A stretch of 64,000 bases of DNA from Dulcicalothrix desertica PCC 7102 (GTDB taxonomy: Bacteria; Cyanobacteriota; Cyanobacteriia; Cyanobacteriales; Nostocaceae). The position numbers and the translations under genes were made by a program. Of this stretch, positions 57,523 through 64,000 are shown piece by piece (within the stretch, counting starts at the first letter, position 1; each line of letters begins with the position of its first letter). Under the pieces are notes generated by a model. The model was given only the letters and a program-made list of their open reading frames with translations, was not told the origin of the DNA and did no database searches. Location: positions 243,848-307,847 of the forward strand of contig NZ_RSCL01000012.1 of NCBI RefSeq assembly GCF_003991905.1. Reading direction: 5' to 3'.

Positions 57523-58486
57523 GAAAGGTAAACATTTTGTTGGGTTAACCAGATATATTTTGGAAAAAGAAGAAGCGCAACTTCTTTGCACGAACCTTGC
57601 TGGAGAAACTCCTATTGATTTTTATAGGCAATTGGCGGCGACTCAACAACTGAATCCCAGAGTCAAGTCTCCTGTTAGCCATATCAGTATCAGTTTCGCA
57701 CAAGGGGAAAAACCACCAACACAACAATTACAAGAAATTGTAAAAGGCGCCATGAAAGGTATGGGGTTTGACAAAAACCTATATTTTGCTGCTACTCATG
57801 ATGACTGTGACCACTTTCACATACATATAGGCGCCAGTCGTATCAATATTGATGGCGGGTGTGTATCTGACTGGTACGATAAGCGACGATTAGAAAAAGT
57901 TTTGAGAAATTTAGAATCGCAGTTTAATTTGACACCAGTACCATGTTCTTGGGAAGTCGAACATGCGGCGCCGAATTGTGGGCAGAAACGGCGAATGCGA
58001 CGAGAACAAGAAGAGTTTGATTCATGTTTACGGCGCCAACAAGCAAATTGTAGTGCATTAGAAAAAATCCAAAATACAGTGGAAGTTGTCATTAAACCAG
58101 AGATGACAATTACTCAATTCGTTAATCAGCTTGAATTAGAAGGTGTAGAAACTCAATTCAAAGTTGACAATGATGGCGCAATACAAGGCATCTCTTACTC
58201 AGTAGATTCTGTAGCTTTTCAGGGAAGTAAATTAGGTAGAAACACAAAAGCCTGCACAATCAAAGGTCTTTTATCACGAGGCATAAAAATTGACCTTGAA
58301 CAAGATTTAGATGCGATTGTGCTTTGTACTAATCACAAAGATTTGTCAGATGAGTTGATTGATAAAATCAAGCATCATCCTAACAATTTAGATTTAAATA
58401 CTTCAGGTGCAAATAACCCGACACAAACAGCATTGACGCTTGAAAGTAATTCACGTCGGCGCCAGCTTGAGCTAGAACTTAATTGA
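57506..58486 (+). CDS. Relaxase/mobilisation nuclease (MobA/VirD2-like)
   Basis: 326 residues from ATG 57506, preceded by AGGAGG. Candidate catalytic Tyr17 in LTRYI; three-His metal site in ATHDDCDHFHIHIGASR (His98, His103, His105, His107 nearby). Nicks oriT and leads the strand into the recipient. The C-terminal ~130 residues (RREQEEFDSCLRRQ.., MTITQFVNQLELEGV..GISYS) are the usual extension of cyanobacterial relaxases. Pairs with the VirD4-like coupling protein at 60844-62640. Confidence 0.85.
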   Translation: MIGKVKKGKHFVGLTRYILEKEEAQLLCTNLAGETPIDFYRQLAATQQLNPRVKSPVSHISISFAQGEKPPTQQLQEIVKGAMKGMGFDKNLYFAATHDDCDHFHIHIGASRINIDGGCVSDWYDKRRLEKVLRNLESQFNLTPVPCSWEVEHAAPNCGQKRRMRREQEEFDSCLRRQQANCSALEKIQNTVEVVIKPEMTITQFVNQLELEGVETQFKVDNDGAIQGISYSVDSVAFQGSKLGRNTKACTIKGLLSRGIKIDLEQDLDAIVLCTNHKDLSDELIDKIKHHPNNLDLNTSGANNPTQTALTLESNSRRRQLELELN

Positions 58487-58552
58487 TTGAAGTTAATCTC
58501 ATGGGAAAAACGGGGCGACAATTTCAGCAAGTTGTCGCCACCGTTGGTAGTA

Positions 58553-59449
58553 CTATTCCAATGGCACTAAACCAATACGTAAAGCGTAAAGCACGGCATG
58601 AATACGGTCATTGGTGCCTAGCTTAATATAAAGGTTGCCAATATGACTTTTGACAGTGCCAAGTGTAATCTTAAGTTCTTCGGCAATTTCTGCATTTTTC
58701 TTGCCTGCAACAACAAATTGCAGTACCTGAGTTTCTCTTTGTGTCAGGTTATAAGATTTGGCTGTTTCCTCCACGAATTGAATGTTGTCTTGTATCTCGG
58801 AAGTACTACCCGTAACAAAGGGGCGAGTTCGTGCTGTGTCTAATACAATTCGTGCAACTGCGGGGTCTATCCAGGTTTTACCGCTGTGGGTAATGTGTAT
58901 AGCTTCCAACAGATGATTATATTCAATATCCTTCATGCAATAAGAATCGGCGCCGATTGCAAAAGCAGACAAAACAGTTTCTGTGTCTTTGTAGTTACCC
59001 AAAATTATTGACCTAACGAGATTATCGCTTTGTTGTAGCAATCGTGTTAATTCCATACCATGTACACCAACCAAGTCAATGTCTATAAGTGCGACATTAG
59101 GTGGTTTCTCCTGTAATAGCTTTAAGCCGTCGAGATAAGAAGTTGCCTCACCAACAATTTCTATATCTGGACTCTCAGATAGCATTAAGCGAATGCCAGC
59201 ACGAACAAGTGGATTGCCTTCTATAATTACTACCCGAATTTTACCTGGTAATAATTGAGTCTTTCTTGGTGGAACAGTTGATTTTGAATTTTCTTGCTCA
59301 TAAATAGTGCTAATTTCGGAAATAGCATTTTTTAATTGAACATCTGAGCCAATCATGCCAACGATTCGATTTGCAGTTTGAATGTCCTCTTGCTCTAAGG
59401 CTTTCATATACTGCATTAAAATTTCCATGCGTGGTTGCTGTTCTAACAT
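58553..59449 (-). CDS. NarL/FixJ-type response regulator
   Basis: 298 residues. An N-terminal ~65-residue helical extension, receiver domain ~70-190, and a LuxR-type HTH ~230-290 (LTQRETQVLQFVVAGKKNAEIAEEL..TVKSHI). The phosphorylation Asp is Asp123 (with Asp125 nearby) and Lys173 is conserved, but the usual acidic pair is Glu77-Gly78, so metal binding may be altered. No partner kinase nearby. May control conjugation genes, which is inference from position. Confidence 0.85.
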   Translation of the reverse strand: MLEQQPRMEILMQYMKALEQEDIQTANRIVGMIGSDVQLKNAISEISTIYEQENSKSTVPPRKTQLLPGKIRVVIIEGNPLVRAGIRLMLSESPDIEIVGEATSYLDGLKLLQEKPPNVALIDIDLVGVHGMELTRLLQQSDNLVRSIILGNYKDTETVLSAFAIGADSYCMKDIEYNHLLEAIHITHSGKTWIDPAVARIVLDTARTRPFVTGSTSEIQDNIQFVEETAKSYNLTQRETQVLQFVVAGKKNAEIAEELKITLGTVKSHIGNLYIKLGTNDRIHAVLYALRIGLVPLE

Positions 59450-59473
59450 TGTATTGTCCCTATTAAGAAGAGT

Positions 59474-59579
59474 GGGAGAAGGGGAGAGTGGGGGAGTGGG
59501 AGAGTGGGGGAATGAGAAAATGAGAAAATGAGAAGTTATGCGGAGTATTGAAATCTTTCCCCCACTCTCCCCTTCTCCC
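59474..59579. repeat. G-rich inverted-repeat element upstream of the regulator
   Basis: Perfect 22-bp arms (59474-59495 and 59558-59579, core GAAGGGGAGAGTGGGG) around a ~60-bp centre with GAGAAAAT direct repeats. Same family as 45340-45440. Confidence 0.8.
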
Positions 59580-59603
59580 TATCCCCCACTCCTTCACTCC
59601 TAC

Positions 59604-59960
59604 TTATGCATACGGTTTTAAATGGTGCTGACCAATTTCTGTCCAAAAATTGCCTTGACCTGATTCATTCAGGTGTTTGCAAAAATAGAAAACGCATGAG
59701 ATAGAAATCATATCTGTGACAACATGATTTGGAAGAACAACTTGAGTTGTTTCTACTCCCAGACTCTCAATAAATCGTTTACCCTTCGACTTCGATTTAT
59801 GCACTACCGCAGTCATCTTACGAGTTGGCACAGCAATCTCTCCATTCATTAACTTGTAGGCAATGACTCTGAAACTGGACTGCCGAATAATGATTCTTTC
59901 TTGGATGTACGTAACGTCAGAAGAATCACCACAACTTTGAGGAAATTGTCGTTTGGACAT
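59604..59960 (-). CDS. Hypothetical protein
   Basis: 118 residues, start ATG 59960. Beta-rich with basic stretches (KMTAVVHKSKSKGKRFIESLGVE). No domain recognised. Its 3' end lies next to the G-rich inverted repeat. Confidence 0.5.
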   Translation of the reverse strand: MSKRQFPQSCGDSSDVTYIQERIIIRQSSFRVIAYKLMNGEIAVPTRKMTAVVHKSKSKGKRFIESLGVETTQVVLPNHVVTDMISISCVFYFCKHLNESGQGNFWTEIGQHHLKPYA

Positions 59961-60843
59961 ATGCCATGTTTAAATCTATGTAATTCACCCGAATCGCAAG
60001 TCAAGCGTCAAATCAATAATGCGATAACACGTTTCTATGTTTGAATGAGCGTACACAATAATTAATTGGTAGTGGTAATTAATTAAATTACTTACTACCT
60101 ACTATTTATTGTCAAAATTAAGATTTGTGCGGACTTTACAAGTGCAAGGAATATTGTTAGACGGTCATCTAAATTACGGTCATAATGTGCGTCGGGAAAA
60201 TAATGATTAATCATAGAAAACTATGCTTATCATTAACTTCACCAATATAAGTACAAGTTGTCTGCCACCAACTTAATCTTGTTATATCGTATCTACGAAA
60301 ATCTGACACCCTTCAAAAGCTCTTTAAGCGGCTATTCTACGACAAGCACAATACGTAGCAGGTTGATATTTATACAAAATTTGCGGATATACTACATAGC
60401 AAAAAAACAAATCCACACGATAATGTGAAAATTGCGCTCTTGTAATATGAAGTTTCGGTAAATAGACCAAATACAGTCGGACTCGAAGTTTTGACAATTT
60501 TTATGCAAATATTACTCTTACCCGATTAAATACAAAACTCATACTATAGACATACTTATTTATAAGCTAACTTTATACTGATATTTATTTGACTCAAAAA
60601 ATACATTTTGAGTGAATATACTGAATTTGAGAAATTTACCTAAAAGTTTAGAAACTTTACAAACTTTCTAAAATCACATTTATATGCGTTAGCAAAATTA
60701 GTTATTCTATCCGTAATTGCTCGGATACTTGCTGTTTAGTTACTCTTAGAACACAAAATCAAACTAACAGCAACTAGCTTGATAGTAAATGTATCATTTA
60801 AAAATTACAGTGTTAATGTACATGAATCAAGGCTAAAGTTCTT
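59961..60843. other. Intergenic region
   Basis: About 880 bp, AT-rich. No gene, RNA or repeat family recognised, apart from short AT-rich direct repeats. It separates the leftward regulator genes from the leftward conjugation cluster. Confidence 0.4.
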
Positions 60844-62640
60844 TTACCAAACTTCTTCTTCAGGGGTAACTAACTGAATTTCCTCAGTTTGACTACTAAC
60901 AGTGGACGGTGCCAAAAGTTGGGAAGCGATGTGTTTTCTCAAATCAATAGCAGCATCTAACTGATTGATATCAACTTGAGGGGAACGTGCAATTAGTCGT
61001 GGACAAAGTTGCTGCTCCCAAAGTTCTTCACTTTTTACGATTCGATTGATGTCTGATTGGGGAATAGGAATTGTTAATGGGTAAGGAATAGAACCCTCCT
61101 TTGCAGATGAGTAACCAGGATTGGTAATAACGCATTTACCTTGCGGGAAGCGCATAATCTCATCAGGAGTTATAATAGGCATTGCTTGTAAGTTGTCGGT
61201 CATTGTAATGGTTTGACCATCTTTAGAATTGCTAATAGATTTATTTTTAACAATAATGTCCTTGTTGCCGAAGGATTGAGAAAATTTTTCCGCAGTAGAA
61301 TAATTGGCAGGGTTATATAAAATTTTGGTACTACAGGCACTGGTAATAGCAGCAGCTAAATTCTCTCCATATGCATTGGCTAATTGTTCGAGTGACTGAA
61401 CACCCAACACAAAACAGGCGCCGTTACTTCTATATTCATTAATCCAATGGGGTAATGCTTTTAGATACAATGATGGTAGCTCATCAATGAAAATTCCAAT
61501 TGGGTCGGTACGTGGTGTAGATAAGTTGCTAACAATTGTCATATGTAAAGCAGCAGCTAGCAGTGGTCCAACGACATCGCGTCTAGCATCATCTAATTTA
61601 AAAATTAGTATTTGTCGCCCTGACAGTTTGGTAGGTATAGTACTTTTACCAATAAAGCTGGGAAGTAAAGAACGTTGAATAAAACCAGAAAATATTCCTA
61701 CGGTCGTTGTATCGATGCTGGCTATAGTTTTCTCGCTGTCTTTGGCTTTAAGATATTGTTGAAACGAAGCTGCAACCCAACGAGAAACTTTTCCCGCTTG
61801 CACTGCGCTTTGCAGTTTATTAGTAAATTCATCAATCGACTGAATACAGTAAACCGTTGCTAAATCTGGACAATCACTGCTTTTAGCTAACTGAATTAAC
61901 GCTTTTGCGAGTAAGTCAGCGGCTTTAGAGAAAAACTCATCGCCTTTACCACTACCACCAGCGTTTGCATTAATAACCTGTGCAATTTGTGCTGCTGTCA
62001 CTGCATCCTCTTGATTCTCCATGAAATCGAGAGGATTTATCACCTCACTATAAGGTTCACCGGGGGCAAAGATTCGGACATCATACCCATATCTAGCTGC
62101 AAGCGGCGCCAGTAACTTCATTTGGTCGCCCTTTTTATCGTAAACAATCAAAGGAAACCCTTGTATCATGCAACTTTCAGCCATACGGTCAATTGTGCCA
62201 TAAGTTTTTCCAGAACCTGGGGCGCCTAATACAAGGGTAGAACGTTCAGCATGAGGAATCCAAACTGTGGGTGAGGCGCCGAGAAATGTTTGAAAAACGG
62301 CGCCTGCTTCTATGAGATTTCCAGAAAACCAGTAATGGGGAGAACCGCACCAAAAGCAAACTTTATTGTGCTTACGCTCTCGAATTTGTTTCAGGGCAAG
62401 AAAAGTTGCTGCTACTTTTTCTGTTCGCCCTACAATTCTTCCGGTGGAAATCTTACCACTTTTACCATTTCCAAATTGACTCAGCAAAATCAGAAAAACT
62501 AAACCCCCTAACATTAAGAGCGCTTCAGGATTTGCAAAAGTTTTAAACAGTCCTTGAATGTCAAAGCCTGATTTGTAAGAGTTTGCTGGCTCAATTACAG
62601 TTTGATAGGTGGTTTTATTTGATGCAAATTGATATGTCAT
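60844..62640 (-). CDS. VirD4/TraD-type conjugative coupling protein
   Basis: 598 residues. One N-terminal membrane helix (~39-56), a CxxC pair at 95-98, Walker A GAPGSGKT (139-146), Walker B IGIFIDELPSL, and the TraG/VirD4 C-terminal module (ACFVLGVQSLEQLANAYG). It links relaxase-bound DNA to the type IV secretion channel at the inner membrane. Leftward with the lipoprotein gene 6 bp upstream, so same operon. Confidence 0.85.
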   Translation of the reverse strand: MTYQFASNKTTYQTVIEPANSYKSGFDIQGLFKTFANPEALLMLGGLVFLILLSQFGNGKSGKISTGRIVGRTEKVAATFLALKQIRERKHNKVCFWCGSPHYWFSGNLIEAGAVFQTFLGASPTVWIPHAERSTLVLGAPGSGKTYGTIDRMAESCMIQGFPLIVYDKKGDQMKLLAPLAARYGYDVRIFAPGEPYSEVINPLDFMENQEDAVTAAQIAQVINANAGGSGKGDEFFSKAADLLAKALIQLAKSSDCPDLATVYCIQSIDEFTNKLQSAVQAGKVSRWVAASFQQYLKAKDSEKTIASIDTTTVGIFSGFIQRSLLPSFIGKSTIPTKLSGRQILIFKLDDARRDVVGPLLAAALHMTIVSNLSTPRTDPIGIFIDELPSLYLKALPHWINEYRSNGACFVLGVQSLEQLANAYGENLAAAITSACSTKILYNPANYSTAEKFSQSFGNKDIIVKNKSISNSKDGQTITMTDNLQAMPIITPDEIMRFPQGKCVITNPGYSSAKEGSIPYPLTIPIPQSDINRIVKSEELWEQQLCPRLIARSPQVDINQLDAAIDLRKHIASQLLAPSTVSSQTEEIQLVTPEEEVW

Positions 62641-62646
62641 TTGCGC

Positions 62647-63207
62647 TTATACTTTTATTAGCGTATTTTCAACAGGCTGGTAATCGTTACCATTAAAGCA
62701 ATAGATTAACTTTTGTACAGTTGTGTTGTTGATAACTTGTTGAACATCTAAACAAGGTAAACCAGAAGAGTTTTTTGAATCATCATTTACTAATGTGATT
62801 AAATGCTTACCTGGTAAGACGTTCGGTTGTAAGTATAAGTTAAGCACCTGCTTTGAACCTTGACCATCACTCAAATATCCAGCATATAAGCAGCCAAGTT
62901 CTCCGCACAAATTGGGAGAATTGAAGTTAAATATATACAAGTTATTCTTTTCTCTTGTTGGAATAACAGCAACTTTGATTGCATTGATTTGAGTAGATGG
63001 TAGGATTGTATTTTGAGTAGTAGCTGATAAAAGCAGTGATTTGGGAACTGCATTAGTATTTTGCCAATTTAAAGAAGTTCCTGAAGTATTATCATTACTG
63101 CAACCACTAAGGAATAAGCTTGCTATTAGTAAAGAAAATCCTAAAGCTAGGTAAAAGTAGCGCACTAAACGCACTACTTTTATAGAAACAACAGAATTTA
63201 GTTTCAT
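62647..63207 (-). CDS. Lipoprotein of the conjugation cluster
   Basis: 186 residues from ATG 63207. Signal sequence with a lipobox (FLSGC) at ~35, followed by a Ser/Asn-rich linker. Two conserved-looking Cys pairs (CGELGC..). Role unknown; its neighbours suggest a T4SS accessory. It overlaps or touches both adjacent genes. Confidence 0.65.
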   Translation of the reverse strand: MKLNSVVSIKVVRLVRYFYLALGFSLLIASLFLSGCSNDNTSGTSLNWQNTNAVPKSLLLSATTQNTILPSTQINAIKVAVIPTREKNNLYIFNFNSPNLCGELGCLYAGYLSDGQGSKQVLNLYLQPNVLPGKHLITLVNDDSKNSSGLPCLDVQQVINNTTVQKLIYCFNGNDYQPVENTLIKV

Positions 63208-63209
63208 GA

Positions 63210-64000
63210 TTAGCATCCAGATGCAATATCTTTGTAGCGTTGTAATACATCGCTGGCATAATTTTTCACAGATACCCTACCAAAAATATCCTTAGCATTG
63301 CTATCAACTTGCGATGAATCTCCACCAAAATACTTTTGAGCCACTCGTTCAACTAAGCGTTCAGAAGAAAAGCTATTTTTGGTTGTTGGGTCAATTTCTT
63401 TGGATGTACTATTAACTTTATCTCTTATGCGAGTCTCAAATACCGCATCTTGAGCAGCAGGGGGGAAGAATTGAAACAACTCAGATGAATCCGGTTTATA
63501 ACCCCCAGATAGTTTGGCTAAAAACTCTTTACCTCCTTCAACTTGAGTTACTTGCTGCTGTACATCAGGGTCGTAACTTTTGGCTTGATACTTACCCAAA
63601 GCAATACCACAATCAGCCTCGCCATCAACACAAGTGTAAGTTCCAACTGCGTTATAATCACCATTCCTACTTTCAACATCATTTATTGATTTACTCAGCG
63701 CTGCTACATTAACTCCTTGAATAGTTTCTGTTGGTTGACAATTTTTTTGAGCGGGACTTTGTACAACTTCGGAGTTTGGTGAGTTAGTGGCGCCTGTTCT
63801 GGTCTTGATGTTACTGTTTTGTGTTTGAATACTAGTTGGAGCAATACTATCTGAGGCGCCGATAAAGATTGGTGCATTGACTCTATATGTCATAAATGGA
63901 ACAGGTCCAATAAAATAAGGAGTGGCGCCACAAATATTTTTAAACCGGAAGAACAAAGCAGTATCAACGGTATCGGTTTTCTCATCCGGTTCCATTACTA
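63210..64000 (-). CDS. Lytic transglycosylase-like protein, probably 5'-partial
   Basis: At least 261 residues; the frame is open to the window edge, so the true start may lie outside. ALSKSINDVESRNGDYNAVG..CGIALGKYQAKSYDPDVQQQV resembles the catalytic Glu region of SLT/lysozyme-type muramidases. Cys residues and the basic tail fit a periplasmic enzyme that opens peptidoglycan for a T4SS. Catalytic Glu assignment is inference. Confidence 0.6.
   Translation of the reverse strand, partial: VMEPDEKTDTVDTALFFRFKNICGATPYFIGPVPFMTYRVNAPIFIGASDSIAPTSIQTQNSNIKTRTGATNSPNSEVVQSPAQKNCQPTETIQGVNVAALSKSINDVESRNGDYNAVGTYTCVDGEADCGIALGKYQAKSYDPDVQQQVTQVEGGKEFLAKLSGGYKPDSSELFQFFPPAAQDAVFETRIRDKVNSTSKEIDPTTKNSFSSERLVERVAQKYFGGDSSQVDSNAKDIFGRVSVKNYASDVLQRYKDIASGC

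Noticed and set aside
1-64000. CRISPR array
   Set aside because: No regularly spaced direct repeats with unique spacers; the only regular repeats are the coding 138-bp units.
1-64000. tRNA or rRNA genes
   Set aside because: No cloverleaf or rRNA-like segment recognised by eye; a tRNAscan run would be decisive.

Overview
The window looks like part of a large, AT-rich plasmid (or plasmid-derived island) of a filamentous cyanobacterium, most likely Nostocales. The evidence is a CyRepA1-type replication protein, cyanobacterial plasmid families (DUF6753-like, Uma2), a very long TPR-CHAT protein, NarL-type regulation, Nostoc-style MITE hairpins, and about 85 copies (counted by eye) of the palindrome GGCGCC against only two of the usual cyanobacterial HIP1 octamer GCGATCGC. 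Conjugation and mobilisation genes fill the right end.

Layout. (1) 1-19.4 kb is a candidate conflict/defence island. A three-gene module (Hsp70-like ATPase, SF1/UvrD-like ATPase, unknown ~340-aa protein) is complete at 14.7-19.4 kb and present as a second copy whose left part is cut by the window edge. Between the copies lie a 2593-aa TPR-CHAT caspase-like protease, a small helical protein and a protein with a hydrophobic C-terminus, then a convergent secreted repeat protein and a small hypothetical gene. (2) 19.5-24.7 kb is decayed accessory DNA: a frameshifted SDR, a GFA-domain protein, a wrecked phosphotransferase and a frameshifted TnpB-like nuclease. (3) 24.7-30.3 kb holds small plasmid/phage-type genes (DUF6876-like, DUF7227-like, a Uma2 nuclease and orphans) separated by good hairpin terminators. 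(4) 30.5-37.2 kb has remnants (ABC transporter tail, a twice-frameshifted gene, IS630 transposase), a MITE, a P-loop kinase and a complete leucyl-tRNA synthetase. (5) 37.3-44.2 kb is the replication region: CyRepA1-like protein, XRE regulator with possible operators, small orphans. (6) 44.4-48.8 kb is dominated by a ~1300-residue protein with features of a two-barrel RNA polymerase of the YonO/RdRP type, abutted at both ends by pieces of other genes. (7) 48.8-53.1 kb is a leftward operon pairing an actin-like ParM/StbA protein with a ParA-like ATPase. (8) 53.1-64 kb holds Uma2 and YwqK-like genes, a MITE-interrupted locus, a MobC/relaxase pair, a NarL-type regulator, a VirD4-like coupling protein, a lipoprotein and a transglycosylase-like protein.

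Replication (CyRepA1), partition (actin-like plus ParA-like), mobilisation (MobC/relaxase/coupling protein) and cell-wall opening are all represented, so this is a self-maintaining and at least mobilisable replicon. Its most interesting cargo is the duplicated Hsp70/helicase/CHAT island and the predicted non-canonical polymerase. Many genes carry single-base frameshifts, which means either real decay of accessory DNA or indel errors in the assembly.
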